From the NCBI GenBank assembly GCA_963727755.1, contig CAVSHN010000018.1, positions 62,001 to 126,000 of the forward strand: DNA of 64,000 nucleotides, given 5' to 3'. The notes under the pieces were generated by a model that saw nothing but the letters and a program-made list of their open reading frames with translations, was not told the origin of the DNA and ran no database searches. The stretch is from DASYAN01 sp963727755. GTDB lineage: Bacteria > Chloroflexota > Ktedonobacteria > Ktedonobacterales > Ktedonobacteraceae. A program made the position numbers and the translations under genes. Each line of letters begins with the position of its first letter. Position 1 is the stretch's first letter. Below are positions 37,596 to 48,281 of this stretch, piece after piece.

Positions 37596-37900
37596 CCTTT
37601 GCAGACAGTCTCGACGGTGACGTCTCCATAGATACGAACCTGACAAGCGAGCCGCATGTTCGGATTTTTCTTGAGGTCCTTACGCAACCAGAATTTTTCC
37701 ATAAGGGTGAGCGGATTGGTGTTAGTGGAAGGTGAGACGATAACACGGTCGGTACCGCATATGCCATTACCATGACAATTGGCGAATTTCGATGGTCCAC
37801 AGTATACAGGCACGTCGTTTTCTAGCGCTGGGTAACGCACAGTGTCACCTTCGGGCACTTCGACTTGTACGTTTTCACGTATGTAAGTAATGGTTGGCAT
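37577..37900 (-). CDS. 2Fe-2S ferredoxin-like protein
   Basis: A 107-residue protein beginning PTITYIRENVQVEVPEGDT, a ubiquitin-like ferredoxin fold. Candidate cluster Cys are in VYCGPSKFANCHGNGIC and RLACQ, an altered C-x8-C-x5-C...C spacing compared with plant-type C-x4-C-x2-C. It therefore may be an adrenodoxin/xylene-type relative with unusual loop spacing. A further Cys lies near the end (ETVCKGY). It probably carries electrons for an unlinked oxidoreductase. Alone on its strand, convergent with the previous gene. Confidence 0.75.
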   Translation of the reverse strand: MPTITYIRENVQVEVPEGDTVRYPALENDVPVYCGPSKFANCHGNGICGTDRVIVSPSTNTNPLTLMEKFWLRKDLKKNPNMRLACQVRIYGDVTVETVCKGYLTTK

Positions 37901-38220
37901 GATTCTATCCTCAGAAGCCTTTGAGTGGTTTTGCGCTTGCTGCCTTTTCTCCCATTTGAGCTAGACGGAGCGCATGCGACATTTCTCGTCTCACACTATC
38001 AGGGAAGGCTCGAAAGTCCTTCTGACATGATCCCACCCAAAACAAATCCCGTGCCACTTTTGCCTCCATGCCAACCAGAATATTGTTATTGTATTAATAG
38101 CTGATCCAAAGGGTAGTCTGCGCTGGATTGCAGAAAATAGCCTCATGATGGGAGGATCAACTTGAAATGCGCTCGCACTCTACTATACCAATCTTAGTAT
38201 ACAAAAAAGGATTCCTGGTG
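37901..38220. other. Intergenic, nothing recognised
   Basis: Carries the ferredoxin promoter region and the tail of the BACON-repeat transcript. No gene, repeat or hairpin that I can support. Confidence 0.45.
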
Positions 38221-41200
38221 TCAAGCCGTCGGTGTTGGTGTAATAGTAGCGCTCGTGACTGTTACATTCACTGTAATAGTTTGTGGACTTCCTACAATGG
38301 TAGCTCCGCCCTTATCCGCACTTGAGAGTGTGATGCTTCCTGTATAGGAATTTGCTGCTAGCTGTGCCGCATTGACACTTACGGTAATAGAACTCCCACT
38401 TCCCTGATTAGTGCCCAATGTTGGGGATAGAACAAGCCAAGTTGCGTTTCCAGAAGCACTCCAGGAGAGCGGAAAAGCACAACTCCCGGTTGAACTTATC
38501 GAGACAATTTGGCCAGCTGATGTTTGTCCCTGCTGAACACTAAAGGATAAGCCTGTAGATCCTACTTGCAATGAACAAGGTTGTGTGACGGTTAATGTCA
38601 CAGTAAGTGTTTGTGGACTTCTCTGAGCTGCCTGATTTATAGCATCAAGCGCTGAAATTGAGACTTGTGCACTGTAGGTACCAGGACTCAGGCTAGCAAT
38701 ATGTGGAGCAATTTGCAGCGTTGCCGTCTGGTTGCTGTTGGCAAAAGAGCCAGATGTAGGAGTAAACTTTAACCAGGATGGTGGTGCAGAGCCTACGACT
38801 GCCGCTTGCCAATGCAATGGCCATTCACAGTTACCAGAAGCGGTCAGTGTAATCGATTGGGCCGTCGGGTCAGATCCGCCTTGAATAGCACTGAATGCAA
38901 GCGCTTTGGACGAAGGAGCTGCCAGCGTACAGGGAGGTTGCACAACAAGAGTGACTGTAATCGTTTGCGGGCTCCCACCAACGGGGATATTGTTGCTATC
39001 GGTACCGTTAATCTGGACCTGCCCCACGTATGCGCCGGGACTTAGATTTGTACCACTGATATTGACCTGCAATTGTCCCGTTTGTCTAGGAGCAATTGTT
39101 CCCCCCGCTGGAGAAGCCCTTAGCCAAGGAGCGGTTGATGTATTGACAGAAGTGCTCCAGTTTAGTAGCCCCCCGCCGGTATTTGTAATCGTCACAGGCT
39201 GCCCGGGAGGGTCCTGTTGCCCCAATGTGAGGCTTGCACTGAGATTGAGAGGCGATGCAACGATAATCGGTGCTGATGGAGGCGGCGGTTGCTGAATTGT
39301 AAGCTCAACTGCTACTGATTGTGTACTCTGGTGACCTACGACGATAGCAATATTACCGGAATATGTATCTGGCTTAAGGTTGGCAGTATTGACCCCCACA
39401 GTCATCACAGCATTTGATATGCCATTTAATTCACCGCTTGCAGGTGTGATCGTGAGCCATGGCACTGAAGATGTAGCTCTCCAGGAAGTTGTTCCCGAAC
39501 AACTGTCTGTAGCCGCTAGACTCAACGTTTGAGCACTGGGATTATTCTGGGCCACAGCAGTAAAGGAGAGGCTCCCGGTATTTAAGGCAAGACCGCAGCT
39601 TGCTTTAACTGAGAGGGAGATACCAACTGTTTCTGGACTATTGATGGCGCTAAAGCCCGCCTGTGCATGAAATGCTAGCATTTTGCTGTATACACCCGGC
39701 AAGAGATCATGGCTGTATACACTCAGATTTATAGAGCTAGTCGATTGAGGCATGACAATACCGGATGTGATATTCGTACTCAGCCAGCTCATCTGATTAT
39801 CGGCATTGCTCCCTTGGGTTGATAACTGAGTGCTTCCTAGTGTCCAGTACAACGGCTGTGTCCCAGGGTTGCTCACTACAAGAGATTGACTAGCGGGATC
39901 TGCCATGCTATCTACAGTGTTGAATGGAAGTACGGCAGGTGAAACTGCTAGCACGGCTCCCACATTGTGAGGCAGTGATAATACCTTCATTTGTACTAAC
40001 ACAGATTGTATAGTTGCTCCGTTAGCGGTAATGGAGAGTATACCCGAGTAGTCTGCTGGTAGTAGATTGGCACGTGAGACCCCAACCATAATTTGCGTGA
40101 GACTGCTAAAAATACCATTGTTAGGACCAATGGATAACCAAGGCTGATCACTCGTAGCCGTCCATGAAATAGGCCCTGTGCCTTCATTCTGCAAAGTTAA
40201 CTGTCGTATGGTATTAGCTCCCACTGTGTCTGCACCGAAGTCAAGAGTTGTTGGACTAATAGATAGTTGTGAAGGATGAGTAAGGCCAGCATCTAAGCGT
40301 AGTGATGCACTTGCTGTATAGTGTAGCGTCGTATCTTCGGCATGTAAGGTGTGCCAGCCAGCTTCCCACGTGTTATTGATCTTGATTGAGATTTTCAATG
40401 AACCGTCTGCTTGCACTTTCACCATGGATTGACGCCCAGAAAAGACGGGTTCTTCAATATCACGCGTCAAGGATATTTGGGCAGATGGGGAAAAATTATG
40501 GATATATAGGGTAAGCGTCTGAGCATAGTGCACAACATTTGCTGAAAGGGTGAGCGAAGGCGGCAAGTTGTTAGGTTGATGAGGCTGAGGAACACGCAAT
40601 GCCGTGAAGAGGACGAGAATGGTATCGAACGTTAAAGCAAAAATTGCTAGGGTGACTAAGAAGGTAAAGAGAAGGCGCAGTTGCCGCTGATGAGCCCGCA
40701 AACGTATTGTATCTTGCTCTATTCCTATCTGATCAAAGGGTGTGTGTAGCAAACCCGCAGCTATAGCCTTACGTATGTCTTCTTCTTCGAGGCGCTTGAT
40801 TTCCGAATTACTTGGGAAACGACGGGCTTGTAACGGATCAGTGTGATTCTTCCAAATGTCCTGATCACCTTCTTTACTCATATTTTGTGACCAGGGTCCA
40901 AGGTCAGAGGGAAACTGGGTATTGTCTTCAGTATCTGTCAGCGGTTGCGTGCTGTAGATGGAATGGGGCAAGGGTGTACAACCACGTCGGATATCAGCAG
41001 AGATGTCATATGCAGGGGTGAGACGAGAAAAACGTGGAATTCGCAGGCTCGGATGTTGTTGCGACTCGTTCGTAGCAATACGTTGGGCTGCATCATTTAA
41101 CCTGCGCAAAGCTAGTTCACCTTGATCACTTTGCACTGATTCGATTGACTCTGGTTGAGTATCCATTGGTAACGGAGACGTTGTTAGAGATGGTTCGAAA

Positions 41201-41328
41201 TTTATTGCCGACAACGTAGATTGTGGTATATCTGCTGGCGATGATGGGAATGGCGTATGTGATTCTTTTACCGCTGACTGAGGTGCCTCTATAGGAATTA
41301 CTCTATTTTTATGACTCTTTTTTTTCAT
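38221..41328 (-). CDS. Membrane-anchored surface protein with six BACON-like repeats
   Basis: A 1035-residue protein. Residues 1-212 are charged and cytosolic, and a single membrane helix lies near 214-240 (LLFTFLVTLAIFALTFDTIL). A beta-rich linker with Ser/Thr is followed by six repeats of about 100-115 residues from about 360 to the end. Each runs LxxSPxxLxF, LxxxNxGxxPLxW, WLxxxPxxG and LxPGxYxGxIxI, the layout of BACON/Ig-like domains. BACON domains are thought to bind carbohydrate or mucin-like polymers or just act as spacers. Repeats 3, 5 and 6 start with Cys (CGLALN, CTLAAP, CSLQVG) and have a second Cys, so a disulfide is likely. The end is TPTPTA. Intact and long, against the window's trend. 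Confidence 0.85.
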   Translation of the reverse strand: MKKKSHKNRVIPIEAPQSAVKESHTPFPSSPADIPQSTLSAINFEPSLTTSPLPMDTQPESIESVQSDQGELALRRLNDAAQRIATNESQQHPSLRIPRFSRLTPAYDISADIRRGCTPLPHSIYSTQPLTDTEDNTQFPSDLGPWSQNMSKEGDQDIWKNHTDPLQARRFPSNSEIKRLEEEDIRKAIAAGLLHTPFDQIGIEQDTIRLRAHQRQLRLLFTFLVTLAIFALTFDTILVLFTALRVPQPHQPNNLPPSLTLSANVVHYAQTLTLYIHNFSPSAQISLTRDIEEPVFSGRQSMVKVQADGSLKISIKINNTWEAGWHTLHAEDTTLHYTASASLRLDAGLTHPSQLSISPTTLDFGADTVGANTIRQLTLQNEGTGPISWTATSDQPWLSIGPNNGIFSSLTQIMVGVSRANLLPADYSGILSITANGATIQSVLVQMKVLSLPHNVGAVLAVSPAVLPFNTVDSMADPASQSLVVSNPGTQPLYWTLGSTQLSTQGSNADNQMSWLSTNITSGIVMPQSTSSINLSVYSHDLLPGVYSKMLAFHAQAGFSAINSPETVGISLSVKASCGLALNTGSLSFTAVAQNNPSAQTLSLAATDSCSGTTSWRATSSVPWLTITPASGELNGISNAVMTVGVNTANLKPDTYSGNIAIVVGHQSTQSVAVELTIQQPPPPSAPIIVASPLNLSASLTLGQQDPPGQPVTITNTGGGLLNWSTSVNTSTAPWLRASPAGGTIAPRQTGQLQVNISGTNLSPGAYVGQVQINGTDSNNIPVGGSPQTITVTLVVQPPCTLAAPSSKALAFSAIQGGSDPTAQSITLTASGNCEWPLHWQAAVVGSAPPSWLKFTPTSGSFANSNQTATLQIAPHIASLSPGTYSAQVSISALDAINQAAQRSPQTLTVTLTVTQPCSLQVGSTGLSFSVQQGQTSAGQIVSISSTGSCAFPLSWSASGNATWLVLSPTLGTNQGSGSSITVSVNAAQLAANSYTGSITLSSADKGGATIVGSPQTITVNVTVTSATITPTPTA

Positions 41329-41984
41329 ATAATCTGTTAATTCCTATTCGACCTGAATAGCGATGGGTATTGATCGGAGAGCATGTCAAACGACTCTCTA
41401 CAAGCGATACAGGACAAGTACGGTCTTTCCATTTCTTGTAATTCTGCGGAATGTTGATTGTTTGCAAACCTACACTGATAGAACGTGGAAGCTCTACAAT
41501 TAGTCACATTGAGACTGAGTGAGTAGCCATTGTGGGATCATTTGCTCTTGTTCATGAGGGGGAAATTGCGCAAAAAGCTTTTTAAATCGGGGAGTGCAAC
41601 GGATGGCTTTTCAATTCGGCAGGATGTTGGCTGAGGAGTGTGAGAAAGTCATACACTCTCTTGTACACTTTGTCTATAATTTCCCCACAGGATGCAGGAT
41701 GCCTCTTTCATTGACAAAGAGAAATATGTTGAGTATAGTTGAAAATGGTTAAGCGTTGGTATGGATACATCCTAGTATCATCCTCGATTTCTAGTGGTAA
41801 GTCCTGCACATGATTCAGACGAGCAGGTGGGAGAGAAATAACAGGGGTGGGAGAAGAGACTAGGTTGCAGCCGATGGACAAATCAGGGCCAACATGGCTA
41901 ATCATTTGCCTTTTTTCTGACTATCCCCTACACTTGGGAGGTGCCTTTAGCACAATACGATTGAATGGAATCTAGAAAAACAAG
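41329..41984. other. Intergenic between divergent genes
   Basis: 650 bp with no gene. It holds the dispersed repeat at 41782-41863 and AT-rich promoter-like sequence near both ends. Confidence 0.5.
41782..41863 (+). repeat. Dispersed 82-bp intergenic repeat
   Basis: CCTCGATTTCTAGTGGTAAG, TGCACATGATTCAGACGAG and AATAACAGGGGTGGGAGAAG, colinear with 24466-24547. It lies 120 bp upstream of the WD40 kinase gene. Confidence 0.75.
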
Positions 41985-44166
41985 ATGCAACAGAGTGCTA
42001 ACCTCACCGGGCAGTGCCTGGGTCACTATCGCCTCATCCAACGGCTAGGGCAAGGAGGTTTTGCAGAGGTCTATCTTGCAGAGCACATTCATCTCAAGAC
42101 GCAGATCGCTGTCAAAGTGCTCCTGACCCTCCTAGCTGAGGAAGCAGTGGAAACGTTCCGTCGAGAGGCACAGACGATTGCTCGTCTCCGACATCCCTCT
42201 ATTGTGCAAGTGCATGACTTCGGCATTACAGGCAATATGGCATATTTGGTCATGGACTACGCTCCTCATGGCACGCTGCGTCACCTTCATCCAAAGGGGA
42301 GTCGTCTCCCTCTGGTCACGATAGTCAACTATGTGAAGCAGGTGGCTGAAGCACTCCAGTATGCTCATGAACAACGGCTCATTCACCGTGATGTCAAGCC
42401 AGAAAACATACTGCTGGGACCCCGGTATGAGGTGCTGCTCAGTGATTTTGGGATTGCTCTGATCGCACATCGTTCCACTTCTCGCAGCACGCAAGATGTG
42501 GCAGGAACCATCGTGTATATGGCTCCCGAACAGAATCCGAGGGCATCCACATCCGGCCAGTGACCAATATGCATTAGGGATTGTCGTTTACGAATGGCTT
42601 TGCGGAAACCGCCCTTTTGAGGGAACATTTACCGAGATTGCAGTCCAACATACGCTCAAAGCCCCTCCACCCTTGTCTCAATATCTCTCAACACTCTCCA
42701 CTGAGATCGAGCAGGTGGTGATGACGGCATTGCAGAAAGACCCACAACAGCGCTTCCCAACTGTTCGTGCTTTTGCCCAAGCTTTAGAGCAGGCTTCCCT
42801 GCGACAGAGCATATCTGTTGGAGTAAGTGCATTTCAAACACAAACAGGTCCAACTTTTATAGTACCGTCATCGGCCTCTGTGGGAGCAGGACCTCTCACT
42901 TCTGCGCTGCAAACCCCGGGTGGATTACAACAACAGGCTCCCGTCAACTCCTCAGCAGCAGCCTCATATTCTCACCCGGTCTTTACCCCTCCCATGACGA
43001 CAACGCCACTGCTATCAGTACCAGCAGTGCAGCAGCTAGGGCAGCCACAGCGCTGCTTTTCCCGCCGCACGGTCATGATTGGTATCGGGGGGCTGGTCGC
43101 CGTTACCAGTAGTGGCCTGACCTGGGCTATCCTTTCTCAGCGGACATCACCTTCCTTTACCCACTCGTCTGATCATACCTCCGAGCCCACCGCCAATTCT
43201 CAGACGACACTAGTTCCAGCCACTGCTGCTCTTGTCACCTATCAAGAACATACAGATGATCTCATGGGGGTAGATTGGTCTTCCAATGGAACTTGTATTG
43301 CTACAGTGGCTCAGGATGGAACGGCCCAAGTATGGATGGCTAATACAGGCAAACAGTTGCTCTCTTACAGCAGCCAGATCACTCCAGCACAGTCAGATGA
43401 CTATGCCCAGGCAGTCTGCTGGTCACATGACAGTAAACAACTTGTGATCGGTTTCGCTGATGGCACAGTTCAGGGCATGGATGCGATAAGCGGCAGGGAG
43501 ATCTTCTGCTATGGGAATGCATCGGCAGGGATCAATGGTCTGGCATGGTCGCCCAACGGGAGTTATGTGGCACTTGCCAGCAATGATGGGACAGTTCAGG
43601 TCTACGAAGTGGCCAGTGGAAAGGTACTCACACGCTTTACAGGTCATCTTAACAGTGTGGCAACAGTCGCATGGTCCCATGACGGCAAGCGCATTGCTTC
43701 AGGCAGCGATGATACCACAATTCAGGTCTGGAGCGCGATGACTGGGCAAGCTCTCCTTATTTTTAAGGAACATACAAGGAAGGTGGCCTCTCTCGCTTGG
43801 TCAGGTGATGACCATTCTATCGCTTCCTGTAGTTGGGATAATACCGTGCAGATCTGGGATTCTCACTCTGGTCGGACGCTCCTGAGTTATACGAAACATA
43901 AAGGGGGTTGGCTCAATGCAGTCGCATGGTCACCTAATGGGAAATATATCGCTTCAGGAGGAGAGGTCGGTACTGTCACAGGTAATGTGTTTATCGGCAC
44001 ACGGGGGACTAAAGATGTAAATATGCACGTGTGGGAAGCACGAACAGGCAATACCTCTGCAACCTATTTGTCGTTGCCTGTCGATGCGCTCGCTTGGTCG
44101 CCTGACAACACCCGCATTGTGACAGCCTGCACAAACAAGGTGGCTCAGGTATGGCGTATACCATAG
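41985..44166 (+). CDS. Serine/threonine kinase with membrane helix and WD40 propeller, frameshifted
   Basis: About 727 residues when joined. Kinase domain at about 13-270: glycine loop LGQGGFAEVYLAEH, VKVL Lys, RLIHRDVKPENILL and the DFG block LLSDFGIALIAH. The APE region is GTIVYMAPEQ, where one extra A in 42534-42535 breaks the frame; IRGHPHPASDQYALGIVVYE continues one frame over. A Gln/Ser-rich linker follows, then a membrane helix near 360-380 (VMIGIGGLVAVTSSGLTWAI), then seven WD40 repeats (for example AWSHDGKRIASGSDDTTIQV) to the end. With the helix between kinase and propeller, the propeller would be outside the cell, as a sensor. As written, the first frame stops at 42563 inside the kinase domain. 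It differs from the 32132 gene in having the usual HRD and a membrane span. Confidence 0.85.
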
Positions 44167-44404
44167 AGGCGATCCTAGTCCAAGATCGCCGCTCATATGG
44201 CTCAGGGCTGGTCAGCAACGCGTGGTTTCCGTGTCCAACAAAGAGAAACTGACACGTGCAGCGTGCACATGCTGTGGACGTGAAAAAAGTGCTCGAAAAG
44301 GGCTGCAAGTACTGGCGCAATCGCTCATCTTGGCATACAATTGGATATGGCGATATGTCTTGATTATAGTTGTATTGCAAACCAAAAGAAAGGTAATTAC
44401 TACT

Positions 44405-44533
44405 ATGGATTATCCGTACAAAACAAAAACTTCACAGAGCCGACAAACGAGCGATTTTGACTATAGCCGACATTTAGCCGAACAATCTGATAAATTTGAT
44501 GAAACGGAGTTGTACCAAACTATCAAGCCATAA
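44405..44533 (+). CDS. Small hypothetical protein
   Basis: A 42-residue hydrophilic protein (DYPYKTKTSQSRQTSDFDYS and on), with ATG 44405 behind AGAAAGG. No homologue is recognised and the ribosome site spacing is loose, so expression is uncertain. Confidence 0.35.
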   Translation: MDYPYKTKTSQSRQTSDFDYSRHLAEQSDKFDETELYQTIKP

Positions 44534-44552
44534 ATTATGTGTTGAGCGCAGC

Positions 44553-44587
44553 AAAAAGGTCAGGGAGGTCTCTCATAGCCTCCCTGA
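44553..44587 (-). terminator. Rho-independent terminator of pheST
   Basis: TCAGGGAGG (44560-44568) pairs with CCTCCCTGA (44579-44587). Read on the minus strand the stem is followed by CCTTTTTGC, right after the pheT stop. Confidence 0.8.
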
Positions 44588-44603
44588 ACAAGTGGTTCTG
44601 CTG

Positions 44604-47128
44604 CTAACGCAGTGTCGCCCCAAATTGTTCATTCAATGCACGGATGATGCGTTCTTGGAGCGTATTAGCCTCTGCATCGGTCAGCGTGCGATCCTGGGCC
44701 TGATAGACAAGCGCATAGGTCAGATTCTTCTTGCCAGCAGGAATTGGATCGCCAGTGTAAACATCGAAGAGTTCTACAGCGCGTAATAGTTCCCCTCCGT
44801 TCTGAGCAATTGCTTGCTGAACATCGTATGCGGGAATGTTCTGATCTACAATTAATGCTAAATCACGCGTCAATTCTTGGTGACGGGAAATTGGCTGATA
44901 GCTTACTTTGGTCGGTACAGCTTCATATAGCCGTTCCAAATCAAGCTCACATAGGTAAGCCCGGTGCGGCAAATCATAACGCTGTTGGATAAGTGTATGG
45001 ACTTCACCAAGTACTCCGACTGGGACAAATGCCTCTTCGTCAGTATTGGAACTGTGTGGGAGTTCCAATAGAGCACAGCGGCCTGGGTGAAACGTTGGAT
45101 GCTGCGTGGGTGTAAAACGATAGCTTCTGATGTTCAGACCTGCCAATAGTGCCTCCACAACGCCTTTGAGATCATAAAAATCAGCTGGACGCGCCAATTC
45201 TGGAATCCAGGAAGTTTCCGCTGGACCAGATAGAGCAATACCTACTGTTCGACGTTCATCAGGCAATTCCTGGGCATCTCCACTCGGCAGATAGCGTCGC
45301 CCGATCTCGAAGAAGCGTAGACCCGCTTTATTACGCTTGCTATTCTCTTGCACTGTCTCCAATAAATTGCTCATTAATGTCAGCTGCAACGCTTCTAGAT
45401 CACTGCTCAGCGCATTTGCTAGCACGATTGCTGGCAGAGAGCGAGGATCAAGTGTCGTGACTGCTGTGGAGGTTTCCTCTTCGGCAGCTCCAAGGGGCAT
45501 TGACCACTTGGTACCTGCAAAAGGCAATGAGCAGAAGTTGCATCCGCCTGGGCTAGCAGATTGATCATACGCGCACGGCTGGTTAGGGTGTAGGTGACAA
45601 TCTCATTTAGGCCCGCTCCGATCAGCAATGTACGTACTTCCTGCTCACGCTCAAACCAACGATCCATCACTAGTTCAGGCAAGGGACCTGTGGGGATTGT
45701 GCTGGGAATTTTATCGTAGCCGATTAAGCGGATCACTTCTTCAACAAGATCAGCCCCTTCCTCGATGTCGATACGATAAGTTGGCACTGTCACCTGCATT
45801 TTATGTCCCTGCTTGTCCGGTTCGATCTCAAAGCCCAGACGACGCAATGCTCCAATGGCTTCATCTTGCGTTACCTTCATCGATGTCAGCCACTCGATCT
45901 CATCAATCGAGAAGGTGACTTCGCGCGGTTGCACTGGTCTGGGATAAACATCAACAATGCTAGGATGGATCGTACCACCTGCTAGTTCCTCCATCAATTG
46001 CGCCGCCCGGTTGGTACCCGCAATCGCTAGTTCGGGATCAAGTCCTTTCTCGAAGCGGCTCAATGCATCTGTTCGCAAGCCCAAAGTGGTCGATGTACGA
46101 CGAACATTGCTTGCTAGGAAGTTTGCTGACTCTAACAAAATGGTTGTTGTCTCTGCATTTACCTCACTGATTGCACCTCCCATTACACCTGCGATCGCCG
46201 TTGGACCCTTAGGATCAGTGATGAGCAGCATCTCGGGCGTGAGCTTGCGCTTGACATCGTCAAGCGTGGTCATGGTCTCGCCTTGGTGAGCACGACGCAC
46301 AATGATGTGATGTTCCGGCACTAAGTCATAGTCGAAACCATGCAGCGGTTGCCCAAATTCGAGCATGGCGTAATTGGTGATATCGACAATGTTGTTGATC
46401 GGACGCATTCCTGCTGCTAATAAGCGTTGTCCCATCCAGCTCGGTGAAGGGCCAATCTTTACACCGCTGATCACACGGGCTGTGTAACGTGGACAGAGAT
46501 CTGGCGCTTCAACGGTGACTTTGACTAGTTTTTCAGTCGGAATGCCTTTTTCATGTAAGATTGGCTTTGGGGTGCGCAATGGCTTGCCTGTCAGTGCCGC
46601 TACTTCACGTGCGATGCCAATCATTGAAGAGAGATCACTACGATGAGCTTTGATTGCGAATTCTAGTACAACCTCACCTAGCAAGTCAACTAGCTTCAAG
46701 CCAATTGGAGTCTCAGGGTCTAGGATATAGATACCTGAATGATCATTGCCTAGACCAAGTTCACGTGGCGAACAGAGCATACCCTGTGAGAGATAGCCCA
46801 TCTTCTGCGTTTGGCTAATTGTAATGTCCCCTACTTGAGCACCAGGGAGAGCTAAAGGCACTTTGTCTCCCCGCCGAATGTTGGGCGCACCACAAATCAC
46901 ACTTAGCTCTTGAGAACCTGTGTTGACTTTTGTATAACTCAGATGGTCTGATCCCTCGACCTTTTCTAAGTGAATAATCTGGGCTGTAATGATCTTGCTG
47001 CCCCAATCTCTCCCAATATAATCGATGGCTTCGACTTCCAGACCTGCCATGGTCAGTGTATGCGCCAACTCTTCAGGCGACATCTCGATATCAACATAGT
47101 CTTTGAGCCAGCTCAAAGGTACTCTCAT
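44604..47128 (-). CDS. pheT: Phenylalanyl-tRNA synthetase beta subunit, frameshifted
   Basis: About 840 residues when joined; it forms the alpha2-beta2 enzyme that charges tRNA-Phe. It opens RVPLSWLKDYVDIEMSPEEL. The tRNA-binding OB domain follows (QIIHLEKVEGSDHLSYTKV, VICGAPNIRRGDKVPLALPG), then B3/B4 and B5 with ITNYAMLEFGQPLHGFDYD. The core continues in a second frame: LANALSSDLEALQLTLMSN, GLRFFEIGRRYLP. The ferredoxin-fold anticodon domain closes it (YQPISRHQELTRDLALIVD, LTDAEANTLQERIIRALN). The break lies between 45527 and about 45580; as written the first frame stops at 45419. Loss would be lethal, so a sequence error is the simplest reading. It is 17 nt downstream of pheS, followed by a terminator. 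Confidence 0.92.
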
Positions 47129-47145
47129 ACTCGTTCTCCTCCTAA

Positions 47146-48192
47146 TTAAAATTGGCGCAAGAAGCGTAGGTCATTGCCGGAGAAGAGTCGTATCTCTCCA
47201 ATGCCATACTTCAACATTGCGATGCGCTCCACTCCCATGCCGAATGCGAAACCACGATATTTTGTTGGGTCGTAGCCTACTTCACGCAACAATTTGGGAT
47301 GGACCATGCCTGCTCCAAGAATTTCTAGCCAGCCACTATACTTACAGGAGCGACAGCCTTCACCATTGCACAAACCACAACTGATGTCTACTTCGGCACT
47401 TGGCTCCGTGAATGGGAAGTAGCTGCCACGGAAGCGTAAACGGCGTTCTGGCCCAAATAGTTCGTGAGCGAAACGTTCTAGGCAGCCCTTGAGATCGGCC
47501 ATGGTGCAATATTCATCAACTAGTAGGCCTTCGATCTGATGGAACATGGCTTCATGCGTGGCATCGATGGCTTCATTGCGATAGACCTTGCCTGGTACAA
47601 CGACACGCACAGGTGGATGAGTCTGCTTCATTGTGCGCACTTGCATTGGTGATGTGTGCGTGCGCAAGAGGATCTGCCCAGGTTCGACCCAGAAAGTGTC
47701 TTGCATATCGCGTGCTGGATGGTCTGCTGGGATGTTGAGGGCCTGGAAATTGTAATAGTCGGTCTCTACCTCCCGCCCCTGGACGACGCTGAAGCCCATT
47801 TTGACGAAGATCTGCGTCACTTCCAGAATAGTACGGGTAATGGGGTGCATGTGCCCTGGAGGTAATGTACGTCCAGGTAAGGTGACATCAATCCGTTCAC
47901 GTTCCATCGCTTGTAGCAACTCGCGTTGTTTCAAGGCCTCGCGGCGAGTAGCGAGCAGGCGCTCTAAGTCGGATTTGACGGTATTGATTTTCTGTCCAAT
48001 AGTGGGACGCTCTTCTTTCGTCAGTTTTGGCATGATGGCGGAGATACTTTTGAGTTCGCCGCGATTGCGTCCTAGGTAACGTATATCCCATTCATCTAGC
48101 TCAGCCGAAGTCTGGATGGATTCTAATGCGGCGATGGCACGCATGCGCAATTCTTCGAGTTGCTCTAGCAAATGTTTAAGTGGTTCGATCAT
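47146..48192 (-). CDS. pheS: Phenylalanyl-tRNA synthetase alpha subunit
   Basis: The 348-residue catalytic alpha subunit. The N-terminal coiled coil (LKHLLEQLEELRMRAIAAL) binds tRNA. Class II motifs follow: MGFSVVQGREVETDYYNF, LRTHTSPMQVRTM, VYRNEAIDATHEAMFHQIEG, and FGMGVERIAMLKYGIGEIR near the end. Three Cys pairs at about 285-298 (CGLCNGEGCRSCKYSG) resemble the small metal-binding insertion seen in some bacterial PheS. Start ATG 48192 has GGAGG at 4 nt spacing and overlaps the stop of a short upstream reading frame (ATGA). Regulation is by the T-box leader upstream. Intact. Confidence 0.95.
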   Translation of the reverse strand: MIEPLKHLLEQLEELRMRAIAALESIQTSAELDEWDIRYLGRNRGELKSISAIMPKLTKEERPTIGQKINTVKSDLERLLATRREALKQRELLQAMERERIDVTLPGRTLPPGHMHPITRTILEVTQIFVKMGFSVVQGREVETDYYNFQALNIPADHPARDMQDTFWVEPGQILLRTHTSPMQVRTMKQTHPPVRVVVPGKVYRNEAIDATHEAMFHQIEGLLVDEYCTMADLKGCLERFAHELFGPERRLRFRGSYFPFTEPSAEVDISCGLCNGEGCRSCKYSGWLEILGAGMVHPKLLREVGYDPTKYRGFAFGMGVERIAMLKYGIGEIRLFSGNDLRFLRQF

Positions 48193-48263
48193 ACAACCTC
48201 CAGAGATGTGAATAGGTACAAGGTGTTGAGCGATGCTAGCAGTTGTTTAAGTGGTTCGATCAT
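48189..48263 (-). CDS. 24-residue leader ORF, duplicate of the pheS start
   Basis: Begins MIEPLKQLLASL, a near copy of the pheS start MIEPLKHLLEQL, and ends LFTSLEVV, with its stop TGA sharing bases with the pheS ATG. It has its own ribosome site (TTTGGAGAGATTGA). The DNA around the two starts is repeated (TGTTTAAGTGGTTCGATCAT at 48171-48192 and 48243-48263 on +), so it arose by a short tandem duplication of the pheS 5' end. It sits between the T-box terminator and pheS, so it would be read whenever the T-box is open, with coupled translation into pheS. There is no clear Phe-codon attenuator in it. Confidence 0.6.
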   Translation of the reverse strand: MIEPLKQLLASLNTLYLFTSLEVV

Positions 48264-48281
48264 TCAATCTCTCCAAATATC

